A DNA stretch of 64,000 nt from contig NZ_JAPDSH010000001.1 in the NCBI RefSeq assembly GCF_029143285.1, positions 186,001 to 250,000 of the forward strand. The letters run 5' to 3'. The stretch is from Vagococcus proximus (GTDB lineage: Bacteria; Bacillota; Bacilli; Lactobacillales; Vagococcaceae). Positions 35,474 through 43,930 of this stretch are shown one piece after another. Position 1 is the stretch's first letter; each line of letters begins with the position of its first letter. The notes below the pieces were generated by a model. That model was not told the DNA's origin. It ran no database searches and saw only the letters and a list, made by a program, of their open reading frames with translations. Position numbers and translations under genes: made by a program.

Positions 35474-36916
35474 TTATCTCTCCTGTTTTAAGGCAATAAG
35501 TGTATTACCAAGTATTTTCCAGTCGTTTGTAGTTGGAGGATTTCGCCATATTACTTGCGGTATACGATATTCATAGGTTGCAAAATCTGAAATATAAAGA
35601 CTGGTTTCATCTGTTATTATATCATCAAAATGAATTTCTAACGAGTTGAATGATCGAATATTATTTTTTATATGCTCAGTATAACTATCGCCACGAGAAA
35701 AGTCGACACAGATATGTATTGGAGCTTCAAATGTACTCACGGGTAGTAAGGTAAGTAGTGCAAATAATAAGTCATAATAAAGCAAGATATTTTCGGGATT
35801 TGAAAAATCATTTTGTTCAATTAATTCAAGGTAAGTCATTATGACACCACTAACATTAGGATATAGCTCAGAATATTGCTCATATGAGGTTTTATCATAG
35901 AAACTATCTATTTGATAGCTGTAAAAGAAACGTTTAAAGAATATAGAATAACATTTTTTTTCTAGTTTGTAGTAATTAAGACTATTAATTTCTAGATAGT
36001 TCATATTGATTAAAAGTTTTAGAAACTCATTAGAACGTTCTACAACAATTTCAGGTATTTCAACGTTATCTAAAATCGTATCATAGTTAATAATTGTCTC
36101 TGAGAATAGAAATTCTAGTAAATATTGATATTCAGAATAGAAAATTAAATTATTTAATTCAGTTTGACTCATTCTTAAGAGTCTATTTTCCCAAACTTTA
36201 AAGAGCCTTTTCAATTCTAAAGAATTTTCAATATTAAAATTTCGATCTGCGCTAGGTTCGATAGTGAAGTTTTGATTGATTCTTAAATAGTTTATTGCTA
36301 GAAAGATTCTAAGTTTTAAGATTAAGTTAGGTGTTTTATTCATAGGAATAGCTTTGCTTAGTTCAAAAATAAGAGGTTCAATTTTTTTGAAAAGGGCTTC
36401 TTCAAAAGGGAATTCCATCCCTTTAAAGTAGAAATTAAACATTTCGAACGTTTTTAAACGTATTTGTCGTTCATCACCCACTAGTTTTTTATTATGAATT
36501 TTAATATCGTAAGGTTTTAAAATACCGTTTAAGTTTTTCACTAAAATATAAGCATTACTTTGACTAATACTTAAAGACTGCGTTAGCAGGTTAAAATTTT
36601 TACCATTTAAAAAATAAAACATAAATATTTTGAAATAGGGGGATTGTTTTAATAAAAGTAAGCGATATTGATTGATAACTTCAGTATTTATCCCAAAGGA
36701 AGTAAATTCCTTGTTGTTATTATTTTCAATAGAACAGTTAAATTGAAAACGTGAAAGTTCTTCTGTTAATTCATCTAAAAGATTAACAGATTTAAATGTT
36801 GAAAGCTCTGTAAATTCTTTGATTTTAACTAAGGTGATTGGAGAATGATTATTAGTTTCAAAGTGACCTAAAATCAATAATTTCTTTTCATCATTAGTTG
36901 TTAGTAAATTTATCAC
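35474..36916 (-). CDS. Mga-like virulence-type transcriptional regulator
   Basis: The 480-residue protein has the layout of Mga/AtxA-type regulators: two N-terminal DNA-binding helix-turn-helix regions (about 25-55 and 105-160, with LTQSLSISQSNAYILVKNLNGIL), a central PRD-like helical region, and a C-terminal EIIB-like part (about 395-480, IHICVDFSRGDSYTEHIKNN). Such proteins switch on surface protein genes and can be controlled by PTS phosphorylation. It faces the LPxTG adhesin gene across the secreted protein gene. Translation starts at GTG 36916 after GGAGGTG with 6 bases spacing. The region is more AT-rich in appearance than the flanking housekeeping genes. Confidence 0.82.
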   Translation of the reverse strand: MINLLTTNDEKKLLILGHFETNNHSPITLVKIKEFTELSTFKSVNLLDELTEELSRFQFNCSIENNNNKEFTSFGINTEVINQYRLLLLKQSPYFKIFMFYFLNGKNFNLLTQSLSISQSNAYILVKNLNGILKPYDIKIHNKKLVGDERQIRLKTFEMFNFYFKGMEFPFEEALFKKIEPLIFELSKAIPMNKTPNLILKLRIFLAINYLRINQNFTIEPSADRNFNIENSLELKRLFKVWENRLLRMSQTELNNLIFYSEYQYLLEFLFSETIINYDTILDNVEIPEIVVERSNEFLKLLINMNYLEINSLNYYKLEKKCYSIFFKRFFYSYQIDSFYDKTSYEQYSELYPNVSGVIMTYLELIEQNDFSNPENILLYYDLLFALLTLLPVSTFEAPIHICVDFSRGDSYTEHIKNNIRSFNSLEIHFDDIITDETSLYISDFATYEYRIPQVIWRNPPTTNDWKILGNTLIALKQER

Positions 36917-37255
36917 AATACACCTCCATGGTTCCTATATAGTATAATATAAAACAACCCTTTTAACAAAAAGAATTTTATAAATTTTAGTATATTCTAC
37001 TAATTTTGGAGAAAACAAAAAAAATGAAGTGTTTGTTGAGAAAAAAGTATAGTTTTTGGGTCTTATATAGTTTATTATTAAGTTGCAGAGGGAAATAAAG
37101 TTATATATAGGTTGATATAATACTTAAGCGTTGTTCGTTAAAGGTATCTTTAGTGGTAGAGTGATAAGTTCTTAAAACTTGCTATTTTATCTTTTAGTTA
37201 TATTACTTTTGGAAGAATGCTGCATTAATAACACAACAAATGGAGGCTGAATCTT
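36917..37255. promoter_or_regulatory. Divergent promoter region: mga-like gene and 67-residue ORF
   Basis: On the minus strand TTGTTA (36969-36964) and TATACT (36946-36941) with a 17-base spacer serve the Mga-like gene. On the plus strand TGATATAAT (37113-37121) is an extended -10 for the small gene, giving a leader of about 128 bases. That leader contains AAGTTCTTAAAACTT (37167-37181), an imperfect inverted repeat. The remainder is AT-rich with no ORF that I can support. Confidence 0.6.
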
Positions 37256-37459
37256 ATGAATAATATCAATGCTTTTGATCCGGTTATGGTTTATAAAGTT
37301 GTTTTTGAAATTAAAGGAAAAACACTTTCACGTTGTATTGTAACGAATATCGATGAGTCTGAAGAGAGTGTTTTAGCTAGGTTACAATCAACATTGATTG
37401 ATCCTAATTTCAAAGTTATTGAAATTATTACTGAAGATTATGGTTGGAGTTGTGCATGA
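37256..37459 (+). CDS. Unknown 67-residue protein
   Basis: This small acidic protein has no signal peptide or membrane segment. VYKVVFEIKGKTLSRCIVTNIDESEES followed by VLARLQSTL and FKVIEIITED suggests a short beta-beta-alpha-beta fold; it ends in GWSCA. I cannot assign a family. A good ribosome binding site (GGAGGC, 8-9 bases before ATG), an extended -10 promoter and a strong terminator make it very likely a real, separately transcribed gene. It lies between the Mga-like regulator (divergent) and the mevalonate operon (convergent). Confidence 0.7.
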   Translation: MNNINAFDPVMVYKVVFEIKGKTLSRCIVTNIDESEESVLARLQSTLIDPNFKVIEIITEDYGWSCA

Positions 37460-37494
37460 AAATACCCACGCCCTTAGGCGTGGGTATTTTTTTG
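37459..37494. terminator. Bidirectional terminator between small ORF and fni
   Basis: AAATACCCACGCC and GGCGTGGGTATTT form a strong GC-rich stem with a CTTA loop, A tract before and T tract after. The fni stop codon lies in the loop. Confidence 0.9.
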
Positions 37495-38547
37495 TCTATT
37501 AGAAAATTGTAAGCTGTCAATCATTCTATTTTGACACCAGGATGTCAATGAAGGAGAAAGTATAATATCAGATTTTATTAAGTGGGGAAGTGTTTGCGCT
37601 CCTAAGAGCGTCATAATTGTTTTGAGTTGTTCTTGCCACAGAGTAACCGTTTCACATGTTTCATCAATTCCTTTTTCTTGAATCAAGTGTAAAAATTGAC
37701 CAGAGAGACCACACGACTTAGCACCTAATGAATAAGCTTTAATCATATCTAGTGGTGTTCTTATACCACCAGAGGCAATAATATCAAGTGATGCGTGGTT
37801 ATTATAGGCTTCGAGAAGTGAGATAACAGTAGACTGGCCCCAGTCTTCCAAGAAGTCTAAATCATTATGAGGACGACGTGCATTTTCAATAGCGGCGAAA
37901 TTTGTTCCACCACGGCCACTTATATCAATAGAAGCGACACCAATAGATTTCAATAGTTCAATAGTTTCACGACTCATACCAAAGCCAACTTCTTTAACGA
38001 TGACAGGGACTCCGACTTGTTCAACCATTAGCTGGATGGTATTTAACCAATGATCAAACTGTCGTCCACCTTCAGGCATTACAAGTTCTTGAGCTGCATT
38101 GACATGGAGCTGCAAGGCATTAGCTTGCAGGATATCGACAGCACGCTTACCATTCTCAACAGAATGTTCAGCTCCTAAATTAGCAAATAAAATACCGTTT
38201 GGATTGATTTCCCGCATGATGCTGTAACTTTTAATGACTTCGGGATGTTTAAGAGCTGCACTAATTGAACCAGAAGCCATAGCAAGCCCTGTTTCTCTAG
38301 CTACTGTAGCAAGATCTCGGTTAATTTGATAAGTGTTCTCACTACCACCAGTCATGCCATTAATGAAAAAAGGGGTGTCAAATGTCAGGCCTGCAACGGT
38401 TGTAGTAATCGAAATATCATCATAGTTTACTTGTGGTAAACTATGATGAACAAATTTCAAGGCATCAAAATCACTGCTAGTTTCAGGTGTATAAAATTTA
38501 TTAGCAAGTAAAACATGTTCATCTTTTCTATTTATATGTATAGACAT
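37474..38547 (-). CDS. fni: Isopentenyl-diphosphate delta-isomerase, type II
   Basis: This FMN- and NADPH-dependent enzyme interconverts isopentenyl and dimethylallyl diphosphate at the end of the mevalonate route. The 357-residue TIM-barrel protein begins with RKDEHVLLANKFY and contains FINGMTGGSENTYQINRDLA, PVIVKEVGFGMSRE, ISGRGGTNFAAIE and IASGGIRTPLDMIKAYSLGA, all typical of the Fni/IDI-2 family with FMN-phosphate contacts in the last two. AAGGAG precedes the start. It is the last gene of the mvaK1-mvaD-mvaK2-fni operon, an order common in streptococci and enterococci. Confidence 0.96.
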   Translation of the reverse strand: MSIHINRKDEHVLLANKFYTPETSSDFDALKFVHHSLPQVNYDDISITTTVAGLTFDTPFFINGMTGGSENTYQINRDLATVARETGLAMASGSISAALKHPEVIKSYSIMREINPNGILFANLGAEHSVENGKRAVDILQANALQLHVNAAQELVMPEGGRQFDHWLNTIQLMVEQVGVPVIVKEVGFGMSRETIELLKSIGVASIDISGRGGTNFAAIENARRPHNDLDFLEDWGQSTVISLLEAYNNHASLDIIASGGIRTPLDMIKAYSLGAKSCGLSGQFLHLIQEKGIDETCETVTLWQEQLKTIMTLLGAQTLPHLIKSDIILSPSLTSWCQNRMIDSLQFSNRQKNTHA

Positions 38548-38568
38548 GACTTAAAATCTCCTTATGTC

Positions 38569-39654
38569 TTAAATTTCAATACTTGTTTTTTCGTAATGAA
38601 CGCTAACAGGGAGATGACTAATCTCTGACTTTTCCCAGTCTTTAATAAGTGGGATTGTATCAATCGATTTATCAATAATGACAATGCCACAATCTCCGCC
38701 ACCAGCACCAGAAGATTTTGCAGCACCGTTATAATCTTCCGCAATTTCGCATAAATCAAACAAACTAGCCGTTTCGATATGAACGCCACTATTAGCACCA
38801 AGATGCTGAAGAAGCTTGCGGTTGCGTCTTATCCCTTTTTGAATAATAGCAAGATTTTGATTTTTGAAGGCATCTATAATTGTATTAACAGTTTCGACAC
38901 TATTTTTTAAGAAAATGTTGTAATAGTGGTCAACTTCACTAATTTCTTCATTAAGTAAATCAACTAATTGAGTTGTTGAAGCAGGTGAACCAGTCCATCC
39001 GATAATTAAATTTAAATTTTCAGGAGGAGTAAGTGGTTCAATTTTTAATTTTGGCCATTCTTTTTGTATAAGAGAATGAATCGAATGTGTTTTTAGTTTT
39101 TCTAAAACCCACGATCGTTCAAAGCAAGCATAAGCAACCCAGCCGCCAAAACTACTAGCAGCTAAGTCGCCAAACGAGCCGTTACTTTTAATTGATAAGT
39201 GTGTAAGGGCTGCTAATTTATAAACGAGTAGGGGAGCACAATCTACATTATGAAATTTTAAAAGTGCTTTAATAGTAGCCACAGTTACAGCTCCACTTGA
39301 ACCTAGACCATATTTCCGACCATCTTTGTTATCTAAGTCACTTTCAATTTCTAAGTCAAAGAAGCTTAGTTTTTTCCCTAATTCTTCTAGGTAGGCTTCT
39401 GTTGTCGTAACGGCTTGTGAGACATAGGCAAAAGGATTTTCTCTTTCATCAATGTAGAATTGACCATTTTTACGCGTCCATGGAATACTAAGTCCGTTAG
39501 AGTAGCTTGAACGAATGGTTCCTTGCCCAATTGTTTCTTTTAGATTTACAGTTATATATTGATCAAGAGCTACTAAAATAGCAGGGTGACCAGGTTCTAA
39601 AACAGAATATTCACCGGCGATATATAACTTACCGGGAGCACTTGCTTTTATCAT
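38569..39654 (-). CDS. mvaK2: Phosphomevalonate kinase
   Basis: MvaK2 phosphorylates 5-phosphomevalonate to the diphosphate. The 361-residue GHMP kinase starts ASAPGKLYIAGEYSVLEPGHPAI, has the ATP-binding loop RKYGLGSSGAVTVATIKALL (about residues 106-125), and the C-terminal GHMP motif AAKSSGAGGGDCGIVI. The GEYSV and the length distinguish it from MvaK1. It lies between mvaD and fni in the mevalonate operon, with short gaps of about 20-30 bases on both sides. Confidence 0.95.
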   Translation of the reverse strand: MIKASAPGKLYIAGEYSVLEPGHPAILVALDQYITVNLKETIGQGTIRSSYSNGLSIPWTRKNGQFYIDERENPFAYVSQAVTTTEAYLEELGKKLSFFDLEIESDLDNKDGRKYGLGSSGAVTVATIKALLKFHNVDCAPLLVYKLAALTHLSIKSNGSFGDLAASSFGGWVAYACFERSWVLEKLKTHSIHSLIQKEWPKLKIEPLTPPENLNLIIGWTGSPASTTQLVDLLNEEISEVDHYYNIFLKNSVETVNTIIDAFKNQNLAIIQKGIRRNRKLLQHLGANSGVHIETASLFDLCEIAEDYNGAAKSSGAGGGDCGIVIIDKSIDTIPLIKDWEKSEISHLPVSVHYEKTSIEI

Positions 39655-39683
39655 GACATACGTCCTCTCTGGGCATTTGAATT

Positions 39684-40655
39684 TTAAATAAGTTCAACGC
39701 CACCGCCAACTTTTGAAATAATCACGGGATTATTTGGGAAGGCTTTTTTTAATAATGTTTGAATAGCCTCTGCTTCTGATTGTCTGCAGAGTATTTTTAC
39801 ATTAGGTCCAGCATCCATTGTAAAGTAACACTGCCAACCTTGTCCACGTATTTCACGAACTTTTGCTAAAACTTCTAAAGAAAGAGGTTCCATATAAGTA
39901 AAAGGAGGTAATGCGCCAAGCATTGTACCATGCATTTTCATACCATTGGCTTCAGTTATAAGTCCAACTTGCTCAAAATCTTTTGTATGGATGGCCTGTT
40001 TTATATCTTTTAAGTCTTTTGTAGCAGATTCAATCCAGCTCGGATAAAAATTAGACGTTTCGACAGTTAACTGCATACCTTCACGACTAGAAATTGTTTT
40101 TTGTTTTGTGTTAACTGCAACAGTAATCATGGCAATATCCCAGCTAGCGTCATCTACAGGAACAGCCAGGCTATTTTCATTACAATCACCCATTTGCCAC
40201 TCAACAAAACCACCGTATAGGCTGCGTGTTGCGCTACCACTTCCTCGTCTTACATAGGTAGAAAGTGTAGAAAGGTCCATATTCATTCCAGTAATACTAT
40301 TCATAGCAGCGCCTAGGGCAGCAAAGGCGGAAGCTGATGAGGCTAGTCCAGCTGCTGTAGGAACGAAATTTTGACTACTAACATGAATGGGAGTAGTACA
40401 CCCAATTTCCTGTCTAAATAAATCTAAGAAACGACTGATCTTCTGTGTTTCTTTTTCACTTTGTTCTTCATGATTTAAAATAAAGCAATCTTTTTCTATG
40501 TCTGTATTAAATTCAACAGAAGTTTCTGTGTAAAATTCATCCAGTGTTAGAGAAAGACTACTATTCATTGGAAGAAACAGTTCAGGATCTTTTTTACCCC
40601 AATATTTAATCAACGCAATATTAGTATGCGCTTTAGCTTTGGCTGATTGTTTCAT
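39684..40655 (-). CDS. mvaD: Diphosphomevalonate decarboxylase
   Basis: MvaD makes isopentenyl diphosphate by ATP-dependent decarboxylation. The 323-residue protein opens with AKAHTNIALIKYWGKKD, a hallmark of the family, and has the phosphate-binding loop AAGLASSASAFAALGAA and SGSATRSLYGGFVEW. The C-terminal MDAGPNVKIL segment carries the catalytic Asp by homology. I place the start at ATG 40655, not the in-frame GTG at 40664, because GAGTGAT then has normal spacing. The gene overlaps the end of mvaK1 by 23 bases. Confidence 0.95.
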   Translation of the reverse strand: MKQSAKAKAHTNIALIKYWGKKDPELFLPMNSSLSLTLDEFYTETSVEFNTDIEKDCFILNHEEQSEKETQKISRFLDLFRQEIGCTTPIHVSSQNFVPTAAGLASSASAFAALGAAMNSITGMNMDLSTLSTYVRRGSGSATRSLYGGFVEWQMGDCNENSLAVPVDDASWDIAMITVAVNTKQKTISSREGMQLTVETSNFYPSWIESATKDLKDIKQAIHTKDFEQVGLITEANGMKMHGTMLGALPPFTYMEPLSLEVLAKVREIRGQGWQCYFTMDAGPNVKILCRQSEAEAIQTLLKKAFPNNPVIISKVGGGVELI

Positions 40656-41595
40656 TAATATCACTCATTTCATAAAGCCAAGTTTGTTTGGCTCCGTTAT
40701 TTTTTAAAGCAGTAGTTATGTGTTCAGCATCTTTTTTATTGTTGGCAAGGGCAATCATACATCCTCCAGCGCCACCACCTGTTAATTTTGATCCTAAAGC
40801 GCCATTTTCTCGTGCTACTGCAATTAATGTATCCAATTCAGGACTGGACACACCTAATAAAGACAAAAGGTGCTGTGCCTCATTAAAAGTACGACCAAGT
40901 TCAACTGACTGATTAGACTCAATAAAGTGTTTACTTGAGTAGGCTAGTTGACCAAGTTGATATATAGCCGAATGACAAGGGCCATTTTGTTGTTCATCTT
41001 CGTATTTTTCTGCAATGGAAGCGACTACTTGTTTAGTTCGTCCCGTGATTCCAGTATCTGCTACTATTAATACAGCATTTAAATTTAATGAGATGGGCTC
41101 AGGTGATTGGCCTCTTATAAAGAAAAAGGGTGTGTCGCTACTTGTCATTAAAGCGTCTATACCACTAGGATTTCCATGAGCAATTTTTTCTGATTCATTA
41201 ACTATTTGAAGTAGTAGGCTATATGGTAAGTTAACATTAAAATAATCAAATATAGCTCGGACCGAGGCCACTGCAACAGCGGCACTGGATCCCATACCTC
41301 GTTCAGCAGGTATATCGCTCACAATGTTAATAGCTAATGGTGTATGAGTTTGCTTTATTTTTTCTAAGGAAAGTAAAATGGCTTTCTTTAGGCTATCTAA
41401 GAGTTCAGGCATATCATCCAATAGACCATTATAAAATGCGCAATCAATGGTAGTTTTTGTAGTAGAGGAGGTAACCAGTGCTTTTATATTAATGGCAGAG
41501 AAAGGTAGGGCAATACTAGGTTCACCATAGACAACAGAATGTTCACCAATTAAAATGATTTTTGCTGATGAATAGCCGATCCCGATTTTCTTCAT
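40633..41595 (-). CDS. mvaK1: Mevalonate kinase
   Basis: MvaK1 phosphorylates mevalonate, the first of the three ATP steps. The 320-residue GHMP kinase has GIGYSSAKIILIGEHSVVYGEPSIA at its N-terminus (GEHSVVYG is characteristic), the ATP loop PAERGMGSSAAVAVASVRA, HGNPSGIDALMTS, and the C-terminal GSKLTGGGAGGCMIAL motif. AAGGAGG lies 7 bases before the start. It opens the operon, whose promoter region has an inverted repeat at 41634-41650. The upstream HMG-CoA synthase and reductase genes are not in the window. Confidence 0.96.
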   Translation of the reverse strand: MKKIGIGYSSAKIILIGEHSVVYGEPSIALPFSAINIKALVTSSTTKTTIDCAFYNGLLDDMPELLDSLKKAILLSLEKIKQTHTPLAINIVSDIPAERGMGSSAAVAVASVRAIFDYFNVNLPYSLLLQIVNESEKIAHGNPSGIDALMTSSDTPFFFIRGQSPEPISLNLNAVLIVADTGITGRTKQVVASIAEKYEDEQQNGPCHSAIYQLGQLAYSSKHFIESNQSVELGRTFNEAQHLLSLLGVSSPELDTLIAVARENGALGSKLTGGGAGGCMIALANNKKDAEHITTALKNNGAKQTWLYEMSDINETISQS

Positions 41596-41633
41596 AAGTG
41601 TTCCTCCTTATTTTAGTTTCTACTATTAATATA

Positions 41634-41650
41634 GTGTTTTATTTAAACAC
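41634..41650 (-). promoter_or_regulatory. Inverted repeat in the mevalonate operon promoter
   Basis: GTGTTTTATTTAAACAC has perfect 6-base arms. It lies directly upstream of a probable -10 TATATT (41632-41627 region, minus strand), in the position of a promoter spacer, so it could be an operator. Confidence 0.4.
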
Positions 41651-41785
41651 CAACTAACCTATTTTAAAATAATTATCTCATCTTTGCAAACATGGAAAAG
41701 TGGGAATTTATTTGTTAAGTTAATTTTAACGTTTCATATGAAATAAGTCTGTTTATACTTATTATTTTTATAAATTCTTTATAAA

Positions 41786-41828
41786 TAAAAACAGCATCTA
41801 GAAGTAGGTTTCTAGATGCTGTTTTATT
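41786..41828 (-). terminator. Terminator of the cyclophilin lipoprotein gene
   Basis: AACAGCATCTAGAAA and TTCTAGATGCTGTT form a long stem, with T-rich sequence on the minus strand beyond it. Confidence 0.8.
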
Positions 41829-41830
41829 TA

Positions 41831-42604
41831 TTATTTTGCTTCTTGGATAACTTTAATTTTTTTAATTTTAATATCTTTTTTAGGTTTAGACTGTTCGCCT
41901 TGTCCACTATCTTCAACTTTTGTTTTAGCAATTTTGTTAACAACGTCCATACCGTCAATAACTTGACCGAATACTGAATATTGGAAGTCTAGGAACGGGA
42001 CACCACCTTTTTTATAGGCTTCTATAATCTTTTCCGGATAGTCATCTAATAGAAGCCCATCTGATACATTCTTATCATTCTGTACAATATAAAATTGACT
42101 TCCTTGTGTAGGAAGAGCAACATCACCACCGGTTCTAGCCATAGCTAGGGCACCATTGATATGATACAGCTGATTTGAAATTTCTGGAGCGAATTCTTCT
42201 TTCCAAATACTTTCACCGCCAGTACCATCACCTTTCGGGTCACCTGTCTGAATCATAAAGTCTTCAATAATACGGTGAAATTTAACGTCATCATAGTATC
42301 CATCTTTAGCATGTTTCATAAAGTTCTCAACAGCTTTAGGAGCTTGTTTAGGGAATAATTTAATTTTAATTTTACCTTCCGTTGTATCCATTTCTACAGC
42401 GGACTCATCCTTAGCGATGTCTTTACTTAGTTGTGGTAAGTCTAGAGTATTTAAATCAACACCCTCAGTCACTTCAGTTGTTTCAACTGTAGCTTCTTCC
42501 GTGGTTTGAGTTGTTTCTTCTTTATTACCGACAGAACAACCACTAGCCAACACAGCTGTTAATGATAAAGCTGCTAAGCTTACAATAAATTTATTTGATT
42601 TCAT
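41831..42604 (-). CDS. Cyclophilin-type peptidyl-prolyl isomerase lipoprotein
   Basis: The 257-residue protein has a signal peptide with lipobox ASGC (Cys23 lipidated), a Thr/Glu-rich linker (about 28-60), and a cyclophilin domain (about 75-250). Domain motifs are AVENFMKHAKDGYYDDVKFHRIIEDFMIQTGDPKGDGTGG in parts: VKFHRIIEDFMIQTGD with the catalytic Arg, and ALAMARTGG and QGSQFYIVQND. It folds or isomerises exported proteins at the outer membrane-wall interface. It is monocistronic between its terminator and an AT-rich intergenic region. Confidence 0.92.
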   Translation of the reverse strand: MKSNKFIVSLAALSLTAVLASGCSVGNKEETTQTTEEATVETTEVTEGVDLNTLDLPQLSKDIAKDESAVEMDTTEGKIKIKLFPKQAPKAVENFMKHAKDGYYDDVKFHRIIEDFMIQTGDPKGDGTGGESIWKEEFAPEISNQLYHINGALAMARTGGDVALPTQGSQFYIVQNDKNVSDGLLLDDYPEKIIEAYKKGGVPFLDFQYSVFGQVIDGMDVVNKIAKTKVEDSGQGEQSKPKKDIKIKKIKVIQEAK

Positions 42605-42727
42605 TTTATCAGATCCCTCATTCTTTTAGTTTATAATGTTTATAATATCAAATATTTATAAAAAAAAATAGGGCTATTATAAAATACACAAAATTATAAT
42701 CATATATATACCAATCATTATAATATA

Positions 42728-42756
42728 TAGACTAATTTAACTAGGGTTGTTATAAT
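42728..42756 (+). promoter_or_regulatory. Promoter of the MupG-like gene
   Basis: TAGACT (42728-42733), 17-base spacer, and extended -10 TGTTATAAT (42748-42756). GTTATAATAAC at the -10 is itself palindromic. Confidence 0.6.
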
Positions 42757-42795
42757 AACGATAGCAATAAAATATTTTTATCGGAGGCGGAAAAT

Positions 42796-43887
42796 ATGGG
42801 AAAATTAGGAATCTCTATCTATCCAGAACGTTCAACATTTGAAAAGGATCAAGCGTATTTAGATTTAGCTCACAAGTATGGGTTTAAGCGTGTCTTTACA
42901 AGCTTACTTCAAATTGAAGACGATAAAGAAAAAGTTTTAGCTGATTTTAAAAAAGTAGTGGATTATGCTAACAGTCTAGATATGGAAGTCATGGTTGATA
43001 TTAATCCTAGTCTATTTGAGCAATTAGAAATTTCATATGATGATTTATCGTTCTTTCATGATATGGGAGCAGATGGTGTTCGTTTAGATATTGGATTTAC
43101 AGGCGCTGAAGAAGCAAAAATGACGCGTAATCCGTATGGTATTAAAGTGGAGATTAACATGAGTACAGGGACAAGTTATGTTGATAATATTATGACGTAT
43201 TCGCCAAATGTTAATAATCTTTTAGGATCACATAATTTTTATCCGCATCGTTATAGTGGCTTAGGGTATGAGCATTTTGTTTTTTGTTCTGAGAAATTCA
43301 GAAAGTATGGAATTAATACAATGGCATTTGTTAATTCTCAAGCAGCTACATTTGGACCATGGCCAACACAAGATGGATTATGTTCGCTAGAAGATCACCG
43401 AGAATTAGAAATTGGAACCCAAGTGAAACATTTAGTTTTGACAGGTTTAATTGATGATATTCTTATTGCTAATGCCTATGCATCGGAAGAAGAAATGAAG
43501 GCTATGTCGGAAGCATTTTTTGCTGATTATCCGAGTATTAAAGTTGATCCTGCAGAGGATATTACTGAGGATGAACGTGAAGTTTTATTTAATAATTTAC
43601 ATAGTTATCGTGGTGATCGTTCAGAATATATTTTACGTTCAACAATGACACGCATCAAGTATAAAGACCTACCTTTCCCAGCTCACAACACAGAGGATAT
43701 GAAAAAAGGGGATGTCCTGATTGACAATGTAGGATATGGTCAATATAAAGGAGAGACACAAATCGCGATCAAAGAAATGAAGAATGATGGCAGAGTAAAC
43801 GTTGTTGGAAAAATATCTACCGATGAACTATTCTTGTTGGATTTCTTGAAACCTTGGTCTAATTTTAAATTAGTAGAAAATAAATAA
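42796..43887 (+). CDS. MupG-family 6-phospho-N-acetylmuramidase (DUF871)
   Basis: The 363-residue cytoplasmic protein matches the DUF871/MupG family: an N-terminal TIM barrel (about 1-235) beginning KLGISIYPERSTFEKDQAYL with LLGSHNFYPHRYSGLGYEHF and GPWPTQDGLCSLEDHR, and a smaller beta-barrel C-terminal domain (about 245-363) with TRIKYKDLPFPAHNT and GDVLIDNVGYGQYKGE. MupG cleaves MurNAc-6-phosphate-GlcNAc during cell wall recycling. Here it stands alone, without a PTS transporter, etherase or amidase gene next to it. CGGAGGCGG precedes the ATG. Confidence 0.88.
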   Translation: MGKLGISIYPERSTFEKDQAYLDLAHKYGFKRVFTSLLQIEDDKEKVLADFKKVVDYANSLDMEVMVDINPSLFEQLEISYDDLSFFHDMGADGVRLDIGFTGAEEAKMTRNPYGIKVEINMSTGTSYVDNIMTYSPNVNNLLGSHNFYPHRYSGLGYEHFVFCSEKFRKYGINTMAFVNSQAATFGPWPTQDGLCSLEDHRELEIGTQVKHLVLTGLIDDILIANAYASEEEMKAMSEAFFADYPSIKVDPAEDITEDEREVLFNNLHSYRGDRSEYILRSTMTRIKYKDLPFPAHNTEDMKKGDVLIDNVGYGQYKGETQIAIKEMKNDGRVNVVGKISTDELFLLDFLKPWSNFKLVENK

Positions 43888-43892
43888 TTTGA

Positions 43893-43930
43893 TAAAACCA
43901 ACATCTAAAAACTGGTGTTGGTTTTATTTT
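43893..43930 (+). terminator. Terminator of the MupG-like gene
   Basis: AAAACCAACA and TGTTGGTTTT pair with a loop of about 12 bases, followed by T-rich sequence. Confidence 0.8.

Noticed and set aside
32254-37255. Horizontally acquired island around the adhesin and Mga-like gene
   Set aside because: The area looks AT-rich, but I see no integrase, tRNA, direct repeat or insertion sequence at its borders, and I cannot compute composition reliably.
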